Positions 9,387-18,831 of a DNA stretch of 64,000 nucleotides are shown here, in pieces (the stretch's first letter is position 1; the number at the start of each line of letters is the position of its first letter). The stretch is taken from assembly GCF_002939865.1 (NCBI RefSeq), contig NZ_MDEE01000001.1, positions 519,701-583,700 on the forward strand, in the 5' to 3' direction. A program made the position numbers and the translations under genes. The DNA comes from Xanthomonas dyei. GTDB lineage: Bacteria > Pseudomonadota > Gammaproteobacteria > Xanthomonadales > Xanthomonadaceae. Below the pieces are notes generated by a model. It was given only the letters and a program-made list of their open reading frames with translations. It had not been told where the DNA came from and made no database searches.

Positions 9387-12287
9387 TCAGAAACGCGCGC
9401 GCAACCCCAGCGACCAGGTGCGGCCGTAGTCGGTATAGCCACCGAACAGGTGATCGCCGACAAACTGGCGCTGCACTTCACCGGTAAGGTTGATCGCGTT
9501 GACGAACACCGACAGCGTGTCGTTGACCTTGTAAGCCACGTTGGCATCCAGGCTGCCGAACTTGTCGCTGTTGAGCGTGGCCACATTGGCGGTGCCGACG
9601 GCATTGAGAATCTCGTCGCTCCAGCTGTAACTGACACGTGCCATCAACGGACCCTTCTCGTAGAACAGCACGGCGTTGTAGGTATTCTTGGCCACGCCTT
9701 CCAGGCTGTCGGTAAAGCTGCTGCTACCGTCGTGATAGGTCGCCTTGCTGTCGGTCCAGGTGTAGTTGAGCTGCATGCCCAGGCCATCCAGCGGCGACGG
9801 CAAGCCGGTAAACACCTGCTGATACGCCACTTCCGCACCCTGCACCATCGCCTTGCTGCCGTTGGTCTTGGACGACAGCAGATAGGTCTGGCCTTCGTAG
9901 ACCAGGTTGGACATCTGGGTCTGGATGAAGCTGGAAATATCCTTGTAGAACAGCCCGCCGGTCAGCGCCGACGTCCCATCGATATACCACTCGAAGGTCA
10001 GGTCGTACTGCCATGCTTCGAACGGCTGCAGCGCGGGATTGCCGCCACTGGCGGTGAGGATTTCGCCACTGGAATTGAAAGTGAGTTTGGACGACAGGTC
10101 GGTGAGATCCGGGCGTGTGATCACCTTCGCTGCGGAGGTGCGCAACACCATGTCATCGCGCACATCCCAGGCCGCGTTGAACGACGGCAGCACGTTGGTA
10201 TAGCTGCGCTCGAAATGCACTGGCTGGGCCGTGCCGTTGACATCGGCATGACCATCGGTGGCCTGCTCGGTGCGCACCACGCGCGCACCGAGGTTGCCGC
10301 GCAGCTCGCGGCCGGCCAGATCGGTACCGAAATCGGTCATCGCGTAGGCCGAAGCGATCTTTTCCTGCACCTCATAGGAATTCTGCAGATCCGCGCTGTT
10401 GGGCGTATTGCGCAGATCGGCGCTGGTGGGCCAATTGCCCCAGAACGCGGATTCGATCGGCGCCAGCCACTGCCGGGGCAGGTTGCCGTTGGCGTCGGCC
10501 AGCATGTCGTTGACCGGCAATGCGGTGAAGTTGGTGGCCGGGAAGCGCACCCCGGCGATGCTGTTGAGCAGCAGGTCGGCACGGTCGTAGGTGCGTGAGC
10601 GCTCCCGATATTTGGCGCCTACCTTGATGTCGCGGAAGACGCTGCCGTCGAGCGTACGCTTGGCATCGAACTGCAGTGCGTCTTCCTTGTCGCGCGCATC
10701 GATCTGCCGCCATTCCAGCCGGCGTCCTGCCACGGTGGCCGGATTGGTGGGATCGAAGCCGTTGGTGAAGCTCCAATCGGGCACGTTATCGCCGTCGGCT
10801 TGCGGCATGTCCACGCGCATCGACAAGTTGGTGCCGCTGCGCAGGCGTGTGCGTCGGATCGGGTCCGAATCGTAGCTGTGCGCCTGCGAGTGGAAGGCCA
10901 CCGCGCCCAGCGTCCATTGGTCGCCGCTCCAGGTGCTGGACAGGCGCGCACTGCGATTGTCGTCGGTGATGCCGGAGGTCTCGCGCGAAATCTGCACCTG
11001 GCCATTGCGGTAATCGAAGCCGGTGATGCCGCCGTTTTCCACGCGCAGATTGCTCATCCTGGACAGGTTGTCGAAGCCGACACCCATGCTGTATTCGTCG
11101 TAATGCACGGTCTGCTTGGCGTAGAGCAGATCCAGCGTGGTTTCCCACTGCGCGCTGGGCTTCCATTGCAGCGACGCCGCAACGCCGGTGCGTTCACGCT
11201 CTTCCAGCTCCAGCGTCGGGCGCAGACCGGTCGGCACGTAATTGGCACCAGGCACCCCCGGCACACCGCTGCGGTAGTAGTCCCAGCTCACCTCGTTGAC
11301 GCGGTCCTGGCGCAGCGTGCGTTGCGCATAGGCGCCAGAGATCAGCATGCCGAAGGTGCCTTCGGCATTGACCCAATTGAACAGGCCGGACACGCGCGGA
11401 TCATTGGCATGGGTGCGTTGCGCCTGGCTCGATTCCAGCGACACATTGGCCAGCGTCTTGCCCAGTTCCAATGGGCGGAACGTGCGCACATTGACGATGC
11501 CGCCGATGGCGCCTTCATCCAGATCCGCGGTGGGGCTCTTGATCACGTCCAACCCGGATACCAGTTCGGCCGGCAGCGTGTCGTAGCGAAACTGACGCCC
11601 GGTCTGGCCGGAGGTGCGCACGTTTTCGTTGACCGCCATGGTCTGGCCATTGAGCGTGGTGACCTGAAAGTTAGGGCCCAGGCCGCGCACGCGCACGTAC
11701 ACGCCTTCGCCGCGGTCGCGCACGATCGACACGCCAGGCACCCGCTGCAACGCTTCGGCCACGTTCTGTGCCGGCAACTTGCCGATGTCCTCTGCCGCAA
11801 TCACATCCACCACGCTGTCGGCGTAGCGCTTCTGCCGCAATGCGGCGCTGAGGCTGCCGGCATAACTGCCGAGTACCTGGATGCTGTCCAGCTCCTGCAC
11901 CGGTGCGTCTGCGCGTGGTACTGGCAAGTTCGCCACTGCCGCCGACGTCGGGGACACCTGCGTCTGCGCGCCAGGCGCGTCCTGGGCTGTTTCGATGGTC
12001 ACCGTGGTCGGATTGAGATAGCGATAGCGCAGGCCGGTACCGGCAAGCAATTGCTGCAAGGCCTGCTCCGGCGCGATGCCGGCAGTGGTGGCACGGGTCT
12101 GCGGGTTGCCGGCAACGCCTGCGGCATACACGAATTGCAGGCCGGTCTGACGCGACAAGGCATTGAGTGCACGTGCCAATGGCTGGGCGGGAATCGCATC
12201 GACCGATACGGCCACCGGCGTGGTCTGGGCACCGGCAGTCCCGGCATGCAACGCGAGAGCAATCGAAAGAACCAACGTACGACGCAT
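9387..12287 (-). CDS. TonB-dependent receptor with STN signalling domain (966 aa)
   Basis: An outer-membrane TonB-dependent transducer. Signal peptide MRRTLVLSIALALHAGTAGA; STN (secretin/TonB short N-terminal) domain at about residues 25-85 (IPAQPLARALNALSRQTGLQF); plug at about 140-280 (ADSVVDVIAAEDIGKLPAQNVAEALQRVPGV); then a 22-strand-type barrel ending in aromatic-terminal LGLRARF. The STN domain signals to a FecR-type anti-sigma factor, and fecR and an ECF sigma gene sit directly upstream. The longer frame to 12545 is not coding in style. A 383-bp gap separates it from fecR, so it probably has its own sigma-dependent promoter. The ligand is unknown; the phytase next door suggests an organophosphate or its metal complex. 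Confidence 0.93.
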   Translation of the reverse strand: MRRTLVLSIALALHAGTAGAQTTPVAVSVDAIPAQPLARALNALSRQTGLQFVYAAGVAGNPQTRATTAGIAPEQALQQLLAGTGLRYRYLNPTTVTIETAQDAPGAQTQVSPTSAAVANLPVPRADAPVQELDSIQVLGSYAGSLSAALRQKRYADSVVDVIAAEDIGKLPAQNVAEALQRVPGVSIVRDRGEGVYVRVRGLGPNFQVTTLNGQTMAVNENVRTSGQTGRQFRYDTLPAELVSGLDVIKSPTADLDEGAIGGIVNVRTFRPLELGKTLANVSLESSQAQRTHANDPRVSGLFNWVNAEGTFGMLISGAYAQRTLRQDRVNEVSWDYYRSGVPGVPGANYVPTGLRPTLELEERERTGVAASLQWKPSAQWETTLDLLYAKQTVHYDEYSMGVGFDNLSRMSNLRVENGGITGFDYRNGQVQISRETSGITDDNRSARLSSTWSGDQWTLGAVAFHSQAHSYDSDPIRRTRLRSGTNLSMRVDMPQADGDNVPDWSFTNGFDPTNPATVAGRRLEWRQIDARDKEDALQFDAKRTLDGSVFRDIKVGAKYRERSRTYDRADLLLNSIAGVRFPATNFTALPVNDMLADANGNLPRQWLAPIESAFWGNWPTSADLRNTPNSADLQNSYEVQEKIASAYAMTDFGTDLAGRELRGNLGARVVRTEQATDGHADVNGTAQPVHFERSYTNVLPSFNAAWDVRDDMVLRTSAAKVITRPDLTDLSSKLTFNSSGEILTASGGNPALQPFEAWQYDLTFEWYIDGTSALTGGLFYKDISSFIQTQMSNLVYEGQTYLLSSKTNGSKAMVQGAEVAYQQVFTGLPSPLDGLGMQLNYTWTDSKATYHDGSSSFTDSLEGVAKNTYNAVLFYEKGPLMARVSYSWSDEILNAVGTANVATLNSDKFGSLDANVAYKVNDTLSVFVNAINLTGEVQRQFVGDHLFGGYTDYGRTWSLGLRARF

Positions 12288-12670
12288 CGTGGAATCCAGT
12301 AGGGGAGGAAGCAATGCGCAGCGCCACGCACAGGCGGGAATGCTGCGTTGTACCCGGACTACGAGGGACGACAGCGACGATCGGGCACCGGTTTTTGATG
12401 AATTTTCTGTGACACGTGTACAGCGATGGCGCGATGCGCGCAGGCGCACTGCGCTGAGTGCACGGTGCGGGTGCTTCTGCCCGCGTACGCACGCGGGCAA
12501 GCCTTGAAGAGGGACATGGCTGATGTCGGAGTGCGAAACCCACACGAAGCCGCCGAGCCGGGTGCGCTTACCTCGGTGATGTCAGTGCGAGGCACACACA
12601 CGCTGTCGCCCGGGCGTGCAGGTCTATGTCGGACGGGTCGTTCGGCCACTGCGGCGCCAGGTCGCTGTCG
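12288..12670. other. Non-coding gap between fecR and the TonB-dependent receptor
   Basis: No gene is evident. A short perfect hairpin (8-bp arms GCCCGCGT/ACGCGGGC at 12479-12498) lies in the middle, without a U-tract. The gap is the likely site of the receptor promoter recognised by the adjacent ECF sigma factor. Confidence 0.5.
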
Positions 12671-13798
12671 TCAGTGCGCAGCAGCGCCCTGCGCTGGTCG
12701 GCTGCTCACGCGCAACACGCCCGGCGCAGCGACCACGCGCAGGTTGGGTTGGTCGTCGAGAAACGCGCGCAGGGATGCGACATCGTCGCCGCGCAGGTTA
12801 CCGGTGAGCCGCAACGCGCCGGCGGCGGCATCGTCGATGAGCAGGCGGGTGCGATTGAGCCGATTGAAATCCTCGGCCACGGTGGTCAGCGGTGCATCGC
12901 GGAACACGATGCGCCGCTGCCACCACGCATGCATCGCGGCGACATCCTCGTTGGACACGTCGACCCGGCCGGACACAGCGTCGATCCGTGCGCTCTGCCC
13001 GGCGCCCAGGTTCGCCAGCATCGGCTGCTGCTTGCGGTCATCGCGCCACACGTGCACGCGGCCCTCGGTGACTTCGATGCGCGCCTGCTGCCGATACAAC
13101 GCAATATCGAAGGTGGTGCCGATATCTTCAACACGCAAACGGCCCGCAGACACCTGTAACCGACGGCGGTCCTGGGCCACTTCAAAGCTGGCCTGACCCT
13201 GCAGCAATTGCAGGCGACGACTCCACGGTGTCATGGTCGCGCGCACGCTGCTCAGCGCGTTCAGATGCACCACGCTGCGATCGGCCAATTGCACGCGGCG
13301 CTGCTCGCCATGCGCGGTGGCATAGGTCTGCGTGCGCGGCCACGCCCAGCCGGTCAAGACCGCCACACCGCACACGGCTGCTGCCAAACCCAGGATCCAG
13401 CCGCGAACACGCGCACTGCGCTGACCATCGGCGCGGTCCGGCGGTGGCGCATGTCGAGGCTGTTGTGGTTGTGGTTGTGGTTGCGGTTGCGGTTGCGGTT
13501 GCGGTAATCGCGACGGCAACGGCAACACGATCACATTGCGCGACGCTGCAGCCGCACGCGTGCGGCGATCGTCATCGAGCAAGGCATCCACATCCAGCTG
13601 CATGCCACGCAAGGCATCGCCTAGCTCGCCGGCCACGCGCAGCACGGCCATGTATTGGCGCACATGCAGCGGCGATGCGGTCAGCCATTGCATGAAGCTG
13701 GCTTGCTGCTGCGCGTCCAGCGCCTGCATGCGTTGCAGTGCATGCCAGTGCGCGGCCTCGCTGGCAGCCCTGCGGGTGGCCCAAAGACGCGTACTCAC
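12671..13798 (-). CDS. fecR: FecR-family anti-sigma / sigma regulator (375 aa)
   Basis: An inner-membrane regulator that relays the state of the TonB receptor to the ECF sigma factor. The N-terminal cytoplasmic anti-sigma part (AAHWHALQRMQALDAQQQASFMQWL) is followed by a Pro-Gln repeat linker, one membrane segment (GWILGLAAAVCGVAVLTGWAW, about residues 133-153), and the periplasmic FecR domain (RRVQLADRSVVHLNALSSV, GTTFDIALYRQQARIEVTEGRV). The start is GTG at 13796-13798, overlapping the sigma stop in a GTGA arrangement, so expression is coupled. The Pro-Gln linker is encoded by a hexanucleotide repeat, described separately. Confidence 0.92.
   Translation of the reverse strand: MSTRLWATRRAASEAAHWHALQRMQALDAQQQASFMQWLTASPLHVRQYMAVLRVAGELGDALRGMQLDVDALLDDDRRTRAAAASRNVIVLPLPSRLPQPQPQPQPQPQPQQPRHAPPPDRADGQRSARVRGWILGLAAAVCGVAVLTGWAWPRTQTYATAHGEQRRVQLADRSVVHLNALSSVRATMTPWSRRLQLLQGQASFEVAQDRRRLQVSAGRLRVEDIGTTFDIALYRQQARIEVTEGRVHVWRDDRKQQPMLANLGAGQSARIDAVSGRVDVSNEDVAAMHAWWQRRIVFRDAPLTTVAEDFNRLNRTRLLIDDAAAGALRLTGNLRGDDVASLRAFLDDQPNLRVVAAPGVLRVSSRPAQGAAAH
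13461..13505. repeat. Hexanucleotide tandem repeat (GGTTGT/GGTTGC, about 7.5 units) inside fecR
   Basis: Seven consecutive 6-bp units, three ending in T and four in C, encode alternating Pro-Gln on the minus strand. Unit gain or loss would keep the frame and only change the length of the cytoplasmic-to-membrane linker. It is a plausible variable-number locus. Confidence 0.9.
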
Positions 13799-14319
13799 CA
13801 GCTCTCCCCGCTATCGGCAACCGCCTGCCTGCATGCCGACAACCCACGTACCACATGTTTCTTGACCATATGCGCAGACACGCCCATGCGCTCGGCGATC
13901 TGCTTGTAGCTGAGCCCATCGCGGTACTGCATCACCAGTACCGCGCAGGTGCGCTCGGGCAAGGTGGCCAGCAAGGCCTGCAACCGTTGCTGGCGCTGCT
14001 GACGGTGCGCGGCGTCTTCCACATCCTCGCCTGCGGCCAGCAATTGCGAAAACTGTTCCATTTCTTCAATCTGCAACGGCGCCTGCTTGCGGCGCACCGC
14101 CTGCTCGCGCGCAAGATTCAGCGCCACCGTGTACAGATAGGCTTCCGGATTGGCGATGCCCTCGCCCTGGTCCTGCTGCGCGCGCAACAGGCGTAGATAG
14201 GTTTCCTGCACCAGATTCTCGGCGTCTTCCTTGGCACCGCGGCGCACAAAGAAACCGCGCAGCACAGATCCGTGCTGCGTGAACACCTGGGTCCACGCGC
14301 GGCTGGCGTTGGCTTTCAT
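13795..14319 (-). CDS. fecI: ECF RNA polymerase sigma factor, FecI type (174 aa)
   Basis: An extracytoplasmic-function sigma factor. Region 2 is at residues about 10-75 (RGFFVRRGAKEDAENLVQETYLRLLRA), and the region-4 helix-turn-helix is at about 115-165 (LPERTCAVLVMQYRDGLSYKQIAERMGVSAHMVKKHV). It is the first gene of the sigma/fecR pair, with the TonB receptor behind. By analogy with Fec signalling, ligand binding at the receptor releases the sigma factor, which then drives the receptor promoter. The 278 bp upstream contain no other gene. Confidence 0.93.
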   Translation of the reverse strand: MKANASRAWTQVFTQHGSVLRGFFVRRGAKEDAENLVQETYLRLLRAQQDQGEGIANPEAYLYTVALNLAREQAVRRKQAPLQIEEMEQFSQLLAAGEDVEDAAHRQQRQQRLQALLATLPERTCAVLVMQYRDGLSYKQIAERMGVSAHMVKKHVVRGLSACRQAVADSGESW

Positions 14320-14597
14320 CGTGCGCGCTCCCCTTGCGCTGGGTGGGCTAGCCTGGCCAATTCAGGTGACACCACGATGACGCGCAACGCGCAACGCACC
14401 TGCAAAGCGGGCCACTGCGCTGCGCAACCGATTGCCCAATTGCACGCCATCGCAATGCAGCTGAGCGAACGCCACAGCAACGCGGTTGACGTGCGCAAGC
14501 GCGATCGAGCATCGCTACATCTACACCGTCCCTACACCGCACCTTGACCCTACGCGCGTCAAGGTGAGCTCCCTCCAGCCATCGCCACGGGGTTCGC

Positions 14598-15173
14598 ATG
14601 AATGCCACGCCCGCCACTGCCGATCACACGGCGCCGGCAATCGCCACCGCTGCGCCGACCTACCCGGTCAACCTGCGCATCAATGGCCAGCCCTATCAAT
14701 TGCAACTGGAGGCCTGGATCAGCCTGCTCGATCTGCTGCGCGATCGGCTCGATCTCACCGGCACCAAAAAGGGCTGCGATCACGGCCAATGCGGCGCATG
14801 CACGGTGCTGGTCGATGGTCGCCGCATCAACAGCTGCCTGACGTTAGCGGTGATGCAGGACGGCGCCGAGATCACCACCGTTGAAGGCCTGGCCGATGGC
14901 GAGCAGCTGCATCCGCTGCAGCGCGCCTTCATCGCGCACGATGCGTTTCAGTGCGGGTATTGCACGCCGGGGCAATTGTGTTCCGCAGTTGGCCTGCTCA
15001 ATGAAGGCAAGGCGCGCGACCGCGATCAGGTACGCGAATTGATGAGCGGCAATCTGTGCCGGTGCGGTGCGTATCCGCAGATCACCGATGCGGTGATGGA
15101 GGTGATGGGCAAGCCCAGCGACAGCAGCGACAGCGCTGCCACGCCGTGGACGCCCGGGACGGTGCCGGCATGA
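14598..15173 (+). CDS. paoA: Aldehyde oxidoreductase [2Fe-2S] subunit PaoA (191 aa)
   Basis: Electron-transfer subunit of a periplasmic-type molybdenum aldehyde oxidase (xanthine dehydrogenase family). The plant-type cluster Cys residues lie in [17 protein letters not shown] and NSC. The second cluster Cys residues lie in CGYCTPGQ and LCRCGAY. The overall size matches E. coli PaoA/YagT, although no clear twin-arginine signal is present here, so the location may be cytoplasmic. The stop overlaps the paoB start (ATGA), and paoC follows in the same way. The complex oxidises aromatic aldehydes to acids, which suits detoxification of plant phenolics. Confidence 0.93.
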   Translation: MNATPATADHTAPAIATAAPTYPVNLRINGQPYQLQLEAWISLLDLLRDRLDLTGTKKGCDHGQCGACTVLVDGRRINSCLTLAVMQDGAEITTVEGLADGEQLHPLQRAFIAHDAFQCGYCTPGQLCSAVGLLNEGKARDRDQVRELMSGNLCRCGAYPQITDAVMEVMGKPSDSSDSAATPWTPGTVPA

Positions 15174-16234
15174 TCCCGCTCAGCTACGCGCGCCCAGACA
15201 GCGTGGGTGCCGCTCTCTCTGCCATCGCATCGCGCGGCAACGACCCGCAGCCGGTGCCCTCCGACGCATCCGTGCGCCTGATCGCCGGCGGCACCAATCT
15301 CACCGACTTGATGAAGCTGCAAGTGATGCGCCCCAGCAGCCTCGTCGACATCAATCGCCTGCCGCTGGACAGCATTACCACGCTGCCGGAGGGCGGCCTG
15401 CGTCTGGGCGCACTCGCACGCAATGCCGACACCGCGTATCACCCGGACGTCGAGTCGCGTTACCCGTTGCTGAGCGCGGCAATCCTGGCAGGCGCGTCGC
15501 CGCAGATCCGCAACATGGCCAGCAACGGCGGCAACCTGTTGCAACGTACGCGCTGCCTGTATTTCTACGATCACGCCACACCTTGCAACAAGCGTGCACC
15601 GGGCAGCGGGTGTTCGGCCATTGGCGGGCTGACCAAGTACAACGCCATTCTCGGCACCAGCGCGCACTGCATCGCCACGCATCCGTCGGATATGTGCGTG
15701 GCATTGGCCGCGCTGAATGCGGTGGTGCATGTGCAAGGCCCGCAAGGCGAACGCGACATTGCCTTTGCCGATTTTCATCGGTTGCCTGGCGATCATCCGG
15801 AACTGGACAGCACGCTGGCGCCGGACGAGTTGATCGTGCATATCGATCTGCCCGACGCGCAGCGCTTTGTCGCCCATAGCGCCTATCTGAAAATCCGCGA
15901 GCGCCTGTCGTATGCGTTTGCACTGGTGTCGGTGGCTGCTGCGCTGGAGTTGAACGACGACGGCAGCATTGGCGAGGTGCGTGTCGCACTGGGCGGGGTG
16001 GCACATAAGCCGTGGCGTAATCCCGATGCAGAAGCGCAGCTGGTGGGATTGCCAGCGACCGCAGATACCTTCGCAGCTCTGGCCGATGTCTTGCTGCAAG
16101 GTGCACAAGCGCAGGGCGAAAACGCCTTCAAGCTGCCAATGGCGCGCCGCGCCATCGTGCGCGCACTCGAGGTCACACGCGAGGGCACCACCGACAACCG
16201 CGGGCGCACCAGTGCGCTGGAGCAATCGCCATGA
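15170..16234 (+). CDS. paoB: Aldehyde oxidoreductase FAD subunit PaoB (354 aa)
   Basis: The flavin-binding medium subunit. The FAD motifs are visible as LIAGGTNLTDLMK and ASPQIRNMASNGGNLLQRTRC. The Cys-rich insertion after it (RCLYFYDHATPCNKRAPGSGC) matches the extra [4Fe-4S] cluster of PaoB-type subunits, which is absent from ordinary xanthine dehydrogenase. The CO dehydrogenase flavoprotein C-terminal domain follows (LSYAFALVSVAAALELNDDG). The ATG is within the paoA stop, and the stop overlaps paoC, so the three genes are translated in concert. Confidence 0.93.
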   Translation: MIPLSYARPDSVGAALSAIASRGNDPQPVPSDASVRLIAGGTNLTDLMKLQVMRPSSLVDINRLPLDSITTLPEGGLRLGALARNADTAYHPDVESRYPLLSAAILAGASPQIRNMASNGGNLLQRTRCLYFYDHATPCNKRAPGSGCSAIGGLTKYNAILGTSAHCIATHPSDMCVALAALNAVVHVQGPQGERDIAFADFHRLPGDHPELDSTLAPDELIVHIDLPDAQRFVAHSAYLKIRERLSYAFALVSVAAALELNDDGSIGEVRVALGGVAHKPWRNPDAEAQLVGLPATADTFAALADVLLQGAQAQGENAFKLPMARRAIVRALEVTREGTTDNRGRTSALEQSP

Positions 16235-18528
16235 ACGCACGCAACACCGATCTATCCAACAGCGAATTGACGCCGCCGGTCGCCGATCAAGGCACCGGCT
16301 TCCGCCCCACCGGCACGGGTGTACCGCGCATCGATGGGCGTGCAAAAGTCACCGGCCAGGCGCGCTATGCCGCTGAATGGCCGGTACCGGATCTGGCCTA
16401 TGGCGTGGTGGTCAGCAGCACCATCGCCAAGGGCACGATTGTCGGCTTCGACCTGGCTGCCGCACGCGCGGTGCCGGGTGTGCTGGAGATCGTCACCCAC
16501 GACAATCGCCCGCACATGCGAGGCATGGATCTGTTCTACAAGGACATGACCGCGCCGGCCGGCTCGCCGTTTCGCCCCCTGTACGACAACACCGTGCGCT
16601 ACAGCGGGCAGCCGGTGGCACTGGTGGTGGCAGACACGTTCGAGGCTGCGCGCCATGCGGCGCATCTGGTGCAGGTGGAGTACGCCCAGGAGCCGCACGC
16701 AACCAACCTGATGACCAACCTGGACCGTGCGCACAAACCCAAGGCGTTGAAGGCAGGATTTTCGCCACCGCCCAAGGACAAGGGCGAGCCGGACACCGCC
16801 TTCGTCAATGCCGCCTGCCAGGTGCAGGCCGAGTATTACAGCGGCGTAGAGCACCACAACCCGATGGAGTTGTTCGCCTCTACCGTCATCCGCGAGGAAG
16901 ACGGCCACTTCACCATTTACGACAAGACTCAGGGCTCGCAGAACAGCCGCTGGTATGTGTCGCATGTATTCGGCCTGAGCAAGCGCAAGGTCACCGTGCG
17001 CAACCCGTATGTGGGCGGCGCGTTCGGCTCCGGCCTGCGGCCGCAATATCAGCTGGCGCTGGCGGTGATGGCCTCGATCAAGCTGGATCGCTCGGTGCGT
17101 GTGGTGATGACGCGGCAACAGATGTTTACCTTCGGCCATCGCCCGGAAACCGTGCAGCGGCTCAAGCTCGGTGCCGACCGCGATGGCCGCTTGCGCGCCA
17201 TCTGGCACGAGGCCATCGCCGAGACCTCTCGCATCGAAGATTACGTCGAGGTGGTGGTCAACTGGAGCGGGCAGCTGTATGCCTGCGACAACGTGCATCT
17301 TGGCTACAACCTGGTCAGCCTGGATCAGTACAGCCCGATGGACATGCGCGCGCCCGGTGCCACCCATGGCATGCATGCGCTGGAAGTGGCGATGGACGAG
17401 CTGGCCTACGCGGTCGGCATCGATCCGCTGGCGCTGCGGCTGAAGAATTACGCCGAGGTCAATCCAGCCGATGACAAGCCGTTTTCCAGCAAGGCCTTGC
17501 GCGAGTGCTACCAGCAAGGTGCCGAGCGCTTTGGCTGGGCACAGCGTCCGCCGCAGCCGCGCGCACGCAAGGAAGGCCGCGAGTGGGTCGGCTGGGGCAT
17601 GGCCACCGGGCAGTGGGATGCGATGCAGATGTTTGCGCGCGCCCACGCCGTGCTGCACGCCGATGGCCGCCTGGTGGTGAGCAGTGCCGCCAGCGACATC
17701 GGCACCGGCACCTACACGGTGATGGCGATGATCGCTGCCGAAGCGCTGGGCCTGCCGCTGGAACAGGTGACCTTTCAGCTTGGCGACTCGACGTTGCCTG
17801 TCGCACCGATTGAAGGCGGCTCCTCGCATGTCGCCACGATCGGCTCGGCGGTGGACGGTGTATGCGGCAAGTTGCGCACGCGCCTGCTGCGCCTGGCCCA
17901 GGCCTTGCCCAACTCGCGCTTTGCGCGGGTCACGCTGGACGATGTGGTCTTTGCCGACGGCACGATTGCACTGCGTGCCGATGCCAGCAGCGCGATGGCG
18001 TTACCTGCATTGTTGCGTGCGGCCGAACTGGAGCAGATCGAAGACAAGTTCCTGCTGCTGCCCAACGTGCTCAAACAGCGCAAATACACCCGTGCCACGC
18101 ACGCTGCGGTGTTTGTGGAAGTGCGCGTGGACGAAGAGCTTGGCAGCGTGCGGGTGACGCGTGTGGTCAGCGCGATTGCTGCAGGGCGCATTCTCAACCC
18201 GACCACCGCGCGCAGCCAGATCATCGGCGGTGTGGTGTGGGGCATCGGCCAGGCCTTGCACGAACATACCCAGGCCGATCACCGCTTCGGCCGCTTCATG
18301 AATCACGATCTGGCGCAGTATCACGTCTGCGCCAATGCCGACATCCACGACATCGAGGTGATCTTTGCCGACGAAGACGACCGCGTGGTCAGCAGCCTGG
18401 GGGCGAAAGGCGTCGGCGAGATCGGCCAGGTGGGGGTGTCGGCAGCCATCTGCAATGCCATCTTCCACGCCACCGGCAAACGCATCCGCAGCACGCCAAT
18501 GACGCCGGACAAGGTGATGGCAGACTGA
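16231..18528 (+). CDS. paoC: Aldehyde oxidoreductase molybdopterin subunit PaoC (765 aa)
   Basis: The catalytic molybdenum subunit. It has the aldehyde oxidase a/b hammerhead N-terminus (RIDGRAKVTGQARYAAEWP) and molybdopterin-cytosine-dinucleotide-binding segments (GGAFGSGLRPQ, MRAPGATHGMHALEVAMDELA). The catalytic Glu is in the C-terminal GAKGVGEIGQVGVSAA. Its length matches E. coli PaoC (about 730-770). The MCD-insertion chaperone paoD is not in this window, so it must be supplied elsewhere. No regulator adjoins upstream, though a TetR gene lies 300 bp downstream on the other strand. Confidence 0.93.
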   Translation: MNARNTDLSNSELTPPVADQGTGFRPTGTGVPRIDGRAKVTGQARYAAEWPVPDLAYGVVVSSTIAKGTIVGFDLAAARAVPGVLEIVTHDNRPHMRGMDLFYKDMTAPAGSPFRPLYDNTVRYSGQPVALVVADTFEAARHAAHLVQVEYAQEPHATNLMTNLDRAHKPKALKAGFSPPPKDKGEPDTAFVNAACQVQAEYYSGVEHHNPMELFASTVIREEDGHFTIYDKTQGSQNSRWYVSHVFGLSKRKVTVRNPYVGGAFGSGLRPQYQLALAVMASIKLDRSVRVVMTRQQMFTFGHRPETVQRLKLGADRDGRLRAIWHEAIAETSRIEDYVEVVVNWSGQLYACDNVHLGYNLVSLDQYSPMDMRAPGATHGMHALEVAMDELAYAVGIDPLALRLKNYAEVNPADDKPFSSKALRECYQQGAERFGWAQRPPQPRARKEGREWVGWGMATGQWDAMQMFARAHAVLHADGRLVVSSAASDIGTGTYTVMAMIAAEALGLPLEQVTFQLGDSTLPVAPIEGGSSHVATIGSAVDGVCGKLRTRLLRLAQALPNSRFARVTLDDVVFADGTIALRADASSAMALPALLRAAELEQIEDKFLLLPNVLKQRKYTRATHAAVFVEVRVDEELGSVRVTRVVSAIAAGRILNPTTARSQIIGGVVWGIGQALHEHTQADHRFGRFMNHDLAQYHVCANADIHDIEVIFADEDDRVVSSLGAKGVGEIGQVGVSAAICNAIFHATGKRIRSTPMTPDKVMAD

Positions 18529-18831
18529 GCGACCTGCTGCGGGCTCTCAGGATCTCGCAGTCAGGGCTGATGGCGTCTCCCCACGGGCTCGATATCGCAC
18601 GATGTCGGGCCCGCTGCGTGATTGCGAACGCGCCGTGCAAGCACAAGCTAACCCGGCTCAACCACTCAACGAGATACAGACCGCACAGCTCGCCGACATC
18701 CGGCAGGCGCCATCACGCCTCTGTCGCCGTTGAGCACGCGACACAGTGCCGCTTGACGACTGACGTCAAAACGCGATGACCACTCCAGATCAACACGCCG
18801 CACCAACCCGCTCACCTGCACGCCACCGGCA
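18529..18831. other. Intergenic stretch after paoC
   Basis: The 303 bp between the convergent paoC and tetR genes hold no convincing ORF, RNA or strong hairpin. Confidence 0.5.

Noticed and set aside
13461..13505. Short tandem repeat considered as a CRISPR remnant
   Set aside because: Six-base units inside a coding linker, with no spacers; no CRISPR array was seen in the window.
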